DNA of 5,226 bases from an uncultured bacterium (GCA_903825265.1 CAIJZW010000083.1:1-5226); one strand, 5' to 3'; numbered from the stretch's first letter, positions 1-4,704 are shown. Notes: generated by a model from the sequence alone, not told the origin. Made by a program: numbers and translations.

Positions 1-1
1 C

Positions 2-88
2 GGAAGGGTGCCTGAGTGGTTGAAAGGAACAGTCTTGAAAACTGTCAGGGGTGAAAGCTCCTCGGGAGTTCGAATCTCCCCCCTTCCG
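2..88 (+). tRNA. tRNA-Ser, anticodon UGA
   Basis: Class II tRNA that reads UCA and related serine codons. The acceptor stem pairs 2-8 with 81-87 and the discriminator is G88, the usual base for serine. The D-stem is 11-13/25-27. The anticodon stem is 29-33/41-45 with anticodon TGA at 36-38. A long variable arm spans about 46-63, as expected for serine. The T-arm is 64-68/76-80 with loop TTCGAAT. CCA is not encoded (the bases after G88 are CAA), so CCA must be added after transcription. The promoter lies outside the window. The 3' half is copied in inverted orientation downstream (see 89-179). Confidence 0.96.
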
Positions 89-179
89 CAAATACAAAAA
101 TGAGTCCAACTTTATGTTGGACCATTTTTGTTTGCGGAAGGAAGCGAGCAAACTGCTTTGCTCGCGCGGGAGATTCGAA
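89..179 (+). repeat. tRNA-Ser trailer: inverted copy of the tRNA 3' end, interrupted by a hairpin
   Basis: After the terminator-like hairpin (95-130), bases 131-141 are the exact reverse complement of 82-92 (acceptor 3' strand, discriminator and flank). Bases 168-179 are the exact reverse complement of 69-80 (T-loop and 3' T-stem). Between the two blocks, 142-167 is an insert folding as a stem, 144-152 with 157-165, around a CTGC loop at 153-156. An RNA running through could form a long arm with a three-way junction that pairs the tRNA 3' half with its own trailer instead of folding as tRNA. The tRNA-Arg trailer at 4467-4553 has the same order and block lengths. The pairing is seen directly. 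That it forms in the cell, or does anything, is inference. Alternatives are a hairpin-templated copying event or an uncharacterised palindromic element. Confidence 0.8.
95..130 (+). terminator. Hairpin terminator after tRNA-Ser
   Basis: The stem pairs 95-110 with 116-130: 15 base pairs, one bulged A at 103, and loop TTTAT. The outer part is A-rich on the 5' side and T-rich on the 3' side, which suits intrinsic termination in either direction. It is also the tip of the longer fold-back that continues into the inverted tRNA copy. Confidence 0.7.
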
Positions 180-180
180 A

Positions 181-267
181 GACTTTTCGTTCTCTGGTGT
201 TAACCAGAGCGAAAAGTACCTGCCTATGTAATAGGCGAAAAGCGTACTCGCGGTCTCACAGAGTAGC
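181..267 (+). other. Array of three hairpins with CGAAAAG repeats
   Basis: This non-coding stretch joins the tRNA-Ser trailer to the next promoter and is more GC-rich than its surroundings. Hairpin A pairs 182-189 with 210-217 and 192-198 with 203-209, loop GTTA, 15 base pairs with a TT bulge. Hairpin B pairs 222-227 with 231-236, loop GTA. Hairpin C pairs 242-243 and 245-249 with 261-267, with one bulged G. The motif CGAAAAG occurs at 210-216 and 236-242, and the related CGAAAG at 176-181, so the motif recurs at the 3' side of successive stems. It could be part of the tRNA trailer RNA, a separate small structured RNA, or remains of a palindromic repeat. I do not recognise a known RNA family. 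Confidence 0.5.
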
Positions 268-279
268 AAGGACATACAT

Positions 280-307
280 TTGACAAACATTTCTATAAAA
301 GTATGAT
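280..307 (+). promoter_or_regulatory. Sigma-70-type promoter for the 344-880 gene
   Basis: A perfect -35 box TTGACA (280-285) is followed by a 16-base spacer and a -10 box TATGAT (302-307). The predicted start near 314 gives a leader of about 30 bases. It begins just past hairpin C of the upstream array. Confidence 0.75.
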
Positions 308-343
308 AAATGAAATTCATTCACATTTAAAAAATTAAAGGAG

Positions 344-880
344 ATGGAAAAAAAAGTTATTTCAACACTAAAAGAATTTAATTCTTTTTCTGATGAGTTC
401 CAAAAGGAACATGAGGATGAAATGCCTTATGCTTTCGGCATAGGTGTTTGTCATAAAAATCTATATGGGAAAACAATTTATGTTGATTGGTTAACAATCA
501 ACATAAAAGAAAACTATGGAACGGCCTCTGTGCTAATGGATGTTTTTAATGTAAATCTGAGCAAAACCCCATTTTTCTGTAAAGAGTTTCACAAAGATAT
601 TTGTAGAACTCTTATTATAGATAAATATTTATTACCATTTATTAATGATGGTAAAAAACATTTAAATATTGAAGCTCTTCAATATTTAAAGGAACATCAG
701 ATTCTCGGACCAGATAGTTACATTCTTATAATGCACTGGACCGAAGAAGTAATCTTCAAAAGTCCAGTTCTGAATTTAGAAGATGCATATTTCAGGTTAG
801 CACTGGCCGCAAAGTTAAATAGAGGTCCGGAAATTTTATGCATGTATGGCACAATAGAAGCCATGCAGAAAATTAGATAA
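344..880 (+). CDS. Stand-alone protein resembling the N-terminal region of DapD (tetrahydrodipicolinate N-succinyltransferase)
   Basis: 178-residue soluble protein with no signal peptide or membrane segment. From memory, it follows the N-terminal and middle domains of epsilonproteobacterial-type DapD along its length: an AFGIG strand near residue 30, NYGTAS at 57-62, a PF..DG segment in the middle, and a C-terminal DAYFRL helix (147-152) followed by a G-containing strand. The left-handed beta-helix that carries succinyl-CoA-dependent catalysis in DapD is absent. A strong terminator directly after the stop argues against a recent truncation, so this is probably a self-contained domain protein with a non-catalytic or unknown role. 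AAGGAG lies immediately against the ATG with no spacer, too close for a normal ribosome-binding site. An in-frame stop at 311-313 limits upstream starts, and the next Met is residue 27. The family link is moderate; no search was possible. Confidence 0.8.
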   Translation: MEKKVISTLKEFNSFSDEFQKEHEDEMPYAFGIGVCHKNLYGKTIYVDWLTINIKENYGTASVLMDVFNVNLSKTPFFCKEFHKDICRTLIIDKYLLPFINDGKKHLNIEALQYLKEHQILGPDSYILIMHWTEEVIFKSPVLNLEDAYFRLALAAKLNRGPEILCMYGTIEAMQKIR

Positions 881-882
881 TT

Positions 883-915
883 AAAGGGTTATTACGCAAG
901 TAATAACCCTTTTTT
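883..915 (+). terminator. Intrinsic terminator after the DapD-like gene
   Basis: A 12-base-pair stem (883-894 with 901-912) plus a C-G pair closes a GCAA tetraloop of GNRA type. The run of T at 910-915 makes this a classic rho-independent terminator. It isolates the upstream gene from the malic enzyme gene. Confidence 0.93.
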
Positions 916-942
916 GTATTTTTAATACTTTTACCTCAAATT

Positions 943-951
943 TGTTATAAT
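943..951 (+). promoter_or_regulatory. Extended -10 promoter giving a probably leaderless malic enzyme mRNA
   Basis: TG-T-TATAAT matches an extended -10 element, with the hexamer at 946-951. No convincing -35 is seen 16-18 bases upstream. The ATG starts at 958, six bases after the hexamer, where transcription itself should begin. The same TATAATAAAC-NN-ATG arrangement precedes the gene at 3983. Confidence 0.7.
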
Positions 952-957
952 AAACTT

Positions 958-2103
958 ATGTCTAAAATATATGAAGAATCAATAAAATTACACAAAAAAT
1001 ATGGCGGAAAATTAGAAGTAAAAAGTAAGGTTTCACTTAAAAATAAAAGTGATTTATCACTTGCTTATACTCCAGGAGTAGCAGGTGTTTGTGAAGCAAT
1101 TGCTAAAAATCCTAAACTCGCAAAGGAATATACTATTAAGAAAAATACTGTCGCTATTGTAACAGATGGCTCTGCAATATTAGGACTCGGTGACCTAGGT
1201 CCACTTGCCGCAATTCCTGTTATGGAAGGCAAGGCTGCAATTTTCAAAGATTTCGGAGGAGTAGATGCCTTCCCTATTTGTCTTGATACAAAAGATACAG
1301 AAGAAATAATAAAGGCAGTAAAACAAATTGCTCCAGTTTTTGGTGGAATAAACCTAGAAGATATTTCTGCTCCAAGATGTTTCGAAATAGAAGAAAGACT
1401 TCGCAAAGAACTCGATATCCCAGTTATGCATGATGATCAATGGGGTGCTGCGACTGTAACATTAGCAGCTCTTATAAATTCTTTTAAGTTAGCTAAATTA
1501 AAAAAAGAAAATGTAAAAGTTGTAATTGCAGGAGTAGGAGCCGCAGGTGTCGCAACAGGAAGACTTCTACATTCTTATGGAATTACAAATACTATTTTCT
1601 GTGACAGTAAAGGAATAATACACAAAGGCCGAACAGACCTAAACAAAGAAAAGAAAGAATTACTTCAAGGAAGTACCATAAAAGAAAGAGTTGGAGATCT
1701 AAGTGATGCATTAATTGATGTGAATGTATTTATTGGATTATCAAAGCCAAAAACTTTAACAAAAGAAATGATAAAAAGTATGGCTCCAAATCCTATAATA
1801 TTTACCCTTGCAAACCCAACTCCTGAAATAATGCCCGAAGAAGCTAAAGAGGCTAACGCATTCATAGTAGCAACAGGTAGATCAGACTATCCAAACCAGA
1901 TAAATAATTCATTGGTTTTTCCAAATGCTTTTAAGGCTATGCTCGATAAAAAGATACCTCAGTTTGATAATAAAATATTTATAGCAATAGCCATAGCCTT
2001 AGCTAAGGTTGTTAAAAAACCAAACAGAGAAAACATAATACCAAGTATGTTCGACAAGGAAGCAAGAATGGCTGTTTATAAAGCAACCAAAATTATTAAG
2101 TAG
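958..2103 (+). CDS. NAD(P)-dependent malic enzyme (short bacterial form)
   Basis: Oxidatively decarboxylates malate to pyruvate and CO2 with reduction of NAD(P); cytoplasmic, linking C4 acids to pyruvate. It has 381 residues, close to the usual length of short bacterial forms without a phosphotransacetylase tail. The N-terminal malic domain has the SLAYTPGVA motif with catalytic Tyr37, then GKAAIFKDFGGVDAFPI with general base Lys92, and metal ligands Glu134, Asp135 (EDISAPRCFEIEERL) and Asp160 (HDDQ). The Rossmann domain has GVGAAG (192-197) and Asp216 at the end of the second strand, which favours NAD over NADP by general Rossmann logic. ANPTPE (285-290) and NQINN (313-317) complete the site. 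Oddities are HDDQWGAA where HDDQHGTA is usual, and FPNAF where FPGIF is usual. No Shine-Dalgarno is present; the start is set by the promoter and the family N-terminus. The gene lies between a terminator and the sigma operon, 32 bases from the latter. Confidence 0.95.
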   Translation: MSKIYEESIKLHKKYGGKLEVKSKVSLKNKSDLSLAYTPGVAGVCEAIAKNPKLAKEYTIKKNTVAIVTDGSAILGLGDLGPLAAIPVMEGKAAIFKDFGGVDAFPICLDTKDTEEIIKAVKQIAPVFGGINLEDISAPRCFEIEERLRKELDIPVMHDDQWGAATVTLAALINSFKLAKLKKENVKVVIAGVGAAGVATGRLLHSYGITNTIFCDSKGIIHKGRTDLNKEKKELLQGSTIKERVGDLSDALIDVNVFIGLSKPKTLTKEMIKSMAPNPIIFTLANPTPEIMPEEAKEANAFIVATGRSDYPNQINNSLVFPNAFKAMLDKKIPQFDNKIFIAIAIALAKVVKKPNRENIIPSMFDKEARMAVYKATKIIK

Positions 2104-2135
2104 TCACAAAAAGACCATTAATACGTTATATACAT

Positions 2136-2696
2136 ATGGAAGATAATAATCAGAGCCATTTAAAAGAGTTAATAATCTCAGCCAAAAATGGAGATAAGAG
2201 TGCTTTTGAGGAAGTATATAATACTTACTACACCCCACTTTTTAGATATATTCTGTCTAGAATCAGAAATAAACAAGAAGCGGAAGATTTAACTCAAACT
2301 GTTTTTCTAAAAATATGGAACTCACTATCAAAATGGAAAAGTAACCATACTTCCCCTATTTCATTCTTTTTTAAAGTTGCACATAATACTTTAATAGATC
2401 ATTGTCGTAAAAAATCAACTCAGGAGATAGTCTCAGATGAAACAGTTAATATTTTTACAGAGAATAAACCATGGGAAGATAAAGAAAAATATTTTCGTGA
2501 GACAAAAGAAATAATCGAAAAGATAACTCAAAAGCTTTCAGAAGAACAACAAGAAATAATAACTCTAATTTATACTAATGATTTAACATACGAAGAGATA
2601 GCAAAGATTACCAACAAAAAAGAAGATTCAATTAGACAAATCCATTCTCGTGCCATAAAAAAATTAAGAGATTTATATAAAAAAGAAAATATATGA
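2136..2696 (+). CDS. RNA polymerase sigma factor, ECF (sigma-70 family)
   Basis: 186-residue alternative sigma factor that would direct RNA polymerase to a small regulon. Region 2 spans about 20-90, with DKSAFEEVYNTYY, the core-binding segment ending DLTQTVFLKIW (51-61), and a helix through LIDHCRKK. A short acidic linker follows. Region 4 spans about 130-182, with LSEEQQEIITLIY and a helix-turn-helix around LTYEEIAKITNKKEDSIRQIHSRAIKKLR (150-178). There is no sigma region 1.1 or 3, which is typical of the ECF group. The stop overlaps the start of the next gene by four bases (ATGA), so the two are translationally coupled. That gene encodes a single-pass membrane protein, the usual partner layout of ECF sigma and anti-sigma. 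No Shine-Dalgarno precedes the ATG. A TATATA at 2127-2132 is too close to be a clear promoter for this start, so read-through from malic enzyme is possible. Confidence 0.93.
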   Translation: MEDNNQSHLKELIISAKNGDKSAFEEVYNTYYTPLFRYILSRIRNKQEAEDLTQTVFLKIWNSLSKWKSNHTSPISFFFKVAHNTLIDHCRKKSTQEIVSDETVNIFTENKPWEDKEKYFRETKEIIEKITQKLSEEQQEIITLIYTNDLTYEEIAKITNKKEDSIRQIHSRAIKKLRDLYKKENI

Positions 2697-3121
2697 ATGA
2701 AAAAGAAATAAATAACTTAATAAAAAGAACTTTTAACATAAAAACTGATCCTAAAGTTGAGTCTTTTTCTAAGGTTCTTTCTCTTATAGAAGAAGATACC
2801 ATCCCTGTCACAAAAGACAAAACCACACGTTATAATATACGAGAAGCATTATTAAACATTATAAATAATAAAACAGTCGAGTTTGTTAATGTATGGAAGT
2901 CTAAACGTGTGATGATACTTATTCCTACATTTATAGTTTTGTTTGTATTAGGAACATTCTCTCTATCTCCGAGTAAAACTAATTCTAGTGATTATATAAT
3001 TAGAATTGCGGAACAGAATGAATCTATTAACGAACAATTCATAAGTGAAGATGAAGAATTTGAAACATTGTTTGACTCACCAGCAATTAACGACCTTGAT
3101 TCATTACAATATGAAATTTAA
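2693..3121 (+). CDS. Single-pass membrane protein, probable anti-sigma factor
   Basis: 142 residues. A cytoplasmic N-terminal part of about 72 residues ends in basic WKSKR. One hydrophobic helix follows at about 73-91. An outside tail of about 50 residues is acidic and rich in Ser, Asn and Glu. The order (sigma factor, then a membrane protein started within the sigma stop codon) and the topology fit a membrane anti-sigma factor that holds the ECF sigma through its cytoplasmic part. The His-x3-Cys-x2-Cys motif of zinc-binding anti-sigma domains is absent, so this would be a different or divergent class. The assignment rests on context and topology, not on a recognised domain. Its last 11 bases overlap the next gene. 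Confidence 0.82.
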   Translation: MNEKEINNLIKRTFNIKTDPKVESFSKVLSLIEEDTIPVTKDKTTRYNIREALLNIINNKTVEFVNVWKSKRVMILIPTFIVLFVLGTFSLSPSKTNSSDYIIRIAEQNESINEQFISEDEEFETLFDSPAINDLDSLQYEI

Positions 3122-3857
3122 TTTAAATAAAAGTGTTGCGGGATTACTAATGATATCTTCTTTTGTTCCATTTGTAGCATTTGGAGAAACAGTCAAAACT
3201 AACACTGACCAACAAGCTAATAAATTCTGTTCACAACTTTCTATAATAAATAGCAAGACAGCAGATAAAATAACAAAAGCAGAAGAGAAAGAGTCTACAT
3301 ATCAAACTAATAGAAATACAAATTTTGCTAAAAAGCAAAGTGTAGCCGATGAGAAAAAAGCTCTTGTTCGTACTAATGCAGATGCAAAGAGAGCAACAAA
3401 TTGGGATAAAATGATAAATAAAGCAAAGACAGATGATCAGAAAACAGCAGTAACTACATACAAAACAGCTGTTCAAACAGCAATAGACGCTCGTAGAACA
3501 GCAGTAGATGCAACAATAAAAACTTATAGAGATGGATTAGCTCAGATAATAGTAACTAATACAGGCTCTGTAAACACAGCAACAACAACATTCAAGGCTT
3601 CAGTCACTTCTGCTTTAGAGAAAGCTAGAACAGACTGTGCAAATAATGTTTCAAGTAAAACAGTAAGAGCTGATTTTACAAAAGCAGTAAATGATGCAAA
3701 AACAATTTTAAAGGCATCTAGAAAAGACGCAACAACAAACTCAGAAGCAATAAGTCTAAAAAAGACAAGAGATGATGCTATAAAACTTATAGAAATAACA
3801 TTTAAAACTGCAACAGATAAAGCCCACGCAGATCTTGTATTAGCTCTTAAAAAATAA
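3111..3857 (+). CDS. Secreted Ala/Thr/Lys-rich helical (coiled-coil) protein
   Basis: 248 residues from the chosen ATG. An N-terminal signal peptide (basic MKFNLNK, hydrophobic core to Phe24) has a likely cleavage after Gly25 (A-F-G then E-T). The mature part is almost entirely predicted helix, rich in Ala, Thr, Lys and Asp, with loosely repeating segments such as TYKTAVQTAIDARRTAVDA (116-134). It has only two Cys outside the signal, Cys40 and Cys176, which could form a disulfide. I recall similar proteins of unknown function in Parcubacteria. A longer reading from 3045 puts 22 polar residues before the signal peptide and is rejected. The gene overlaps the probable anti-sigma gene by 11 bases, so it is probably the third gene of the sigma operon and may be a target or sensor partner of that system. 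Function is unknown. Confidence 0.85.
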   Translation: MKFNLNKSVAGLLMISSFVPFVAFGETVKTNTDQQANKFCSQLSIINSKTADKITKAEEKESTYQTNRNTNFAKKQSVADEKKALVRTNADAKRATNWDKMINKAKTDDQKTAVTTYKTAVQTAIDARRTAVDATIKTYRDGLAQIIVTNTGSVNTATTTFKASVTSALEKARTDCANNVSSKTVRADFTKAVNDAKTILKASRKDATTNSEAISLKKTRDDAIKLIEITFKTATDKAHADLVLALKK

Positions 3858-3873
3858 AACTAATACTAAATAT

Positions 3874-3905
3874 AAAAACCAATCAATAATTATTGATTGG
3901 TTTTT
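3874..3905 (+). terminator. Palindromic terminator after the sigma operon
   Basis: A perfect 32-base palindrome: 16 bases (3874-3889) mirrored by 3890-3905, with an A-run on one side and a T-run on the other. As RNA, the stem would keep a small AATT loop. The symmetry allows it to terminate from both sides. Confidence 0.88.
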
Positions 3906-3921
3906 ATATTTCGAGAGATAA

Positions 3922-3977
3922 TATTATACTCCCGATTTATCAAATGGTTTACCATTTAATAAATCGGGAGTATAATA
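3922..3977. repeat. 56-bp near-perfect palindrome overlapping a -10 box
   Basis: Centred at 3949/3950. Bases 3922-3940 pair with 3959-3977 without a mismatch. There is one C/A mismatch (3941/3958), then seven more pairs (3942-3948 with 3951-3957) around TT. The core arm is ACTCCCGATTTA. The right arm contains the TATAAT of the next gene, so the left arm places TATAAT on the minus strand at 3923-3928. It could be an operator for a dimeric regulator, a structured attenuator or a small palindromic element. It sits only 17 bases after another palindrome (3874-3905). Confidence 0.85.
3948..3976 (+). promoter_or_regulatory. Promoter for the 3983 gene, probably leaderless
   Basis: TTTACC (3948-3953) lies 17 bases before a perfect TATAAT (3971-3976). 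The ATG starts six bases after the hexamer, so the transcript should begin at or next to the start codon. The whole promoter lies inside the right half of the 3922-3977 palindrome. Confidence 0.72.
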
Positions 3978-3982
3978 AACAA

Positions 3983-4453
3983 ATGGAAGAAATTATTTTA
4001 GATAAAATAGAATGGTCTGCACCTGAATACAAACATGAAGAGAAAAGTATGGATTTTATTTGGACTATAGGGCTAGCATCTATTGTTGCATGCATTATCG
4101 CAATATGGTTACATAACTATTTATTCTCTATTTTTATATTTATATCTGGATGTTCTCTTATTCTATTTTCTATCCGTCACCCACAAGAGATAACTTTCTC
4201 CATAGAAACTGATGGTTTTAGTATGGGTAAAGATACATACACATGGAAGAAAATAAAAGGTTTCAATATCAAAAAAGAAAATAATAATGTTAATCTTCTA
4301 ATAGAATTAGATAAATATTTACTACCTGTATATACAGTCCCCTTGCCTCTTGAATTAGTTGAAAAAATTAGAGAATCATTAATTAAAGTTATTCCTAATA
4401 TAGAGCTTGAAGAATCTAAGTCTATGAAGTTTGTAGAAAAAATCGGATTTTAA
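3983..4453 (+). CDS. Two-helix membrane protein with C-terminal PH-like domain
   Basis: 156 residues. A cytoplasmic N-terminus with WSAPEYKHEEKS (11-22) precedes a tight pair of hydrophobic helices (about 24-42 and 46-64). A cytoplasmic beta-rich part (about 68-120, starting PQEITFSIETDGFSMG) and a final helix (LELVEKIRESL) follow. This layout matches, from memory, a widespread Parcubacteria family of unknown function whose soluble part resembles bacterial PH domains. A longer reading frame opens at 3893 inside the terminator. The ATG at 3983 is chosen because it sits just after TATAAT and begins the conserved MEE..W.APEY segment. There is no Shine-Dalgarno. It converges with tRNA-Arg. Confidence 0.85.
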   Translation: MEEIILDKIEWSAPEYKHEEKSMDFIWTIGLASIVACIIAIWLHNYLFSIFIFISGCSLILFSIRHPQEITFSIETDGFSMGKDTYTWKKIKGFNIKKENNNVNLLIELDKYLLPVYTVPLPLELVEKIRESLIKVIPNIELEESKSMKFVEKIGF

Positions 4454-4466
4454 ATAACAAAAGCTT

Positions 4467-4553
4467 TTCGATTCCTGCACAAGAGACAAGCAGCTGTCTC
4501 CTTCGGGGTCACACAACAAAATTGCCACTTGAAAGTGGCTTATTTTGTACGTG
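4467..4553 (-). repeat. tRNA-Arg trailer: inverted copy of the tRNA 3' end, interrupted by a hairpin
   Basis: Read on the minus strand downstream of tRNA-Arg, the trailer holds a hairpin (4516-4548), then 4504-4514, which mirrors the acceptor 3' strand and flank (4551-4561) at 9 of 11 positions. Next comes a 25-base insert (4479-4503) with a CTGC-loop stem (4483-4500), then 4467-4478, the exact inverted copy of 12 bases of the T-loop and 3' T-stem (4562-4573). This is the architecture seen after tRNA-Ser, but with blocks complementary to tRNA-Arg. Both elements continue with a similar CGAAA(A)G(A)CTTTT(C)GTT segment. It also lies between two convergent genes, so it may help stop transcription of the 3983 gene. 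Confidence 0.8.
4516..4548 (-). terminator. Hairpin terminator after tRNA-Arg
   Basis: The inner stem is 4524-4529 with 4534-4539. After a small internal loop it is extended by 4516-4522 with 4542-4548, which is A-rich against T-rich. It works on paper in both directions, serving tRNA-Arg on the minus strand and the 3983 gene on the plus strand. It is the tip of the longer tRNA-Arg fold-back. Confidence 0.65.
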
Positions 4554-4625
4554 TGGTCCCGGCAGGAATCGAACCTGCATCGCAACTTCCGCAAAGTTGC
4601 GTCCTATCCATTGAACGACGAGACC
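4554..4625 (-). tRNA. tRNA-Arg, anticodon GCG
   Basis: 72-nt class I tRNA. On the minus strand, the acceptor strands GGTCTCG and CGGGACC pair with one T-G wobble, with discriminator A at 4554. The D-stem is GTTC/GGAC, with A after the GG of the D-loop, matching the arginine identity base A20. The anticodon stem CAACT/AGTTG holds loop TTGCGGA, giving anticodon GCG at 4590-4592. The T-arm is GCAGG-TTCGATT-CCTGC. CCA is not encoded (the bases after the discriminator are CAC). GCG reads CGC and CGU; most bacteria use ACG with inosine instead. Confidence 0.95.
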
Positions 4626-4636
4626 TTCCTCTTACG

Positions 4637-4642
4637 ATTCTA
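4637..4642 (-). promoter_or_regulatory. Possible -10 box for tRNA-Arg
   Basis: On the minus strand, TAGAAT lies 11 bases before the mature 5' end of the tRNA, placing the transcription start a few bases upstream of it. No clear -35 is seen at normal spacing, so this is tentative. Confidence 0.3.
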
Positions 4643-4656
4643 ATTTACACTAATAA

Positions 4657-4678
4657 ATACTTATCTGCAAGTAAGTAT
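4657..4678. repeat. Short inverted repeat between divergent genes
   Basis: ATACTTA (4657-4663) is mirrored by TAAGTAT (4672-4678), with eight bases between. It lies between tRNA-Arg and the divergent Cys-rich gene, near the expected -35 region of the latter. It could be an operator; short AT-rich repeats also arise by chance. Confidence 0.35.
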
Positions 4679-4695
4679 AGACTATTCCCCACGTG

Positions 4696-4704
4696 TGATA
4701 TAAT
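4696..4704 (+). promoter_or_regulatory. Extended -10 promoter of the Cys-rich gene
   Basis: TGA-TATAAT gives an extended -10 with the hexamer at 4699-4704. No good -35 is visible. Transcription would begin near 4711, leaving a leader of about 35 bases that has no Shine-Dalgarno near the ATG. Confidence 0.55.

Noticed and set aside
131..179. Second tRNA, or intron-containing tRNA 3' half, on the minus strand
   Set aside because: No 5' T-stem, anticodon arm or acceptor 5' strand is present; only the T-loop, 3' T-stem and acceptor 3' copies exist.
82..179. Integration (att) site at the tRNA-Ser 3' end
   Set aside because: Integrase-mediated insertion leaves a direct repeat of the tRNA end. Here the copy is inverted, close by and interrupted, and no integrase gene is present.
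181..267. CRISPR-like repeat array
   Set aside because: The repeated motif is only about seven bases, the units differ in length and sequence, and there are no cas genes.
45..320. Minus-strand 91-codon open frame over tRNA-Ser and its trailer
   Set aside because: Its N-terminal half has no support and its end is the reverse translation of the tRNA; the region is explained by the tRNA and hairpins.
337..343. AAAGGAG as a ribosome-binding site for the 344 gene
   Set aside because: It touches the ATG with no spacer, so it cannot pair normally while the ATG is in the P site. It is noted but not scored as a real site.
1065..1406. Minus-strand open frames inside malic enzyme (also 1665-1865)
   Set aside because: They are shadows of a strongly supported gene, without promoters or domain features.
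3045..3110. Upstream start for the secreted protein gene
   Set aside because: It would add 22 polar residues before a clear signal peptide and deepen the overlap with the anti-sigma gene.
3231..3476. Minus-strand Cys/Ile-rich open frames in the secreted protein and Cys-rich genes (also 4914-5096)
   Set aside because: The hydrophobic composition is the reverse reading of Lys/Thr-rich or AT-rich coding sequence; no initiation signals are seen.
3893..3982. N-terminal extension of the two-helix membrane protein
   Set aside because: It begins inside the terminator stem, runs through the palindrome and promoter, and precedes the family-like N-terminus at 3983.
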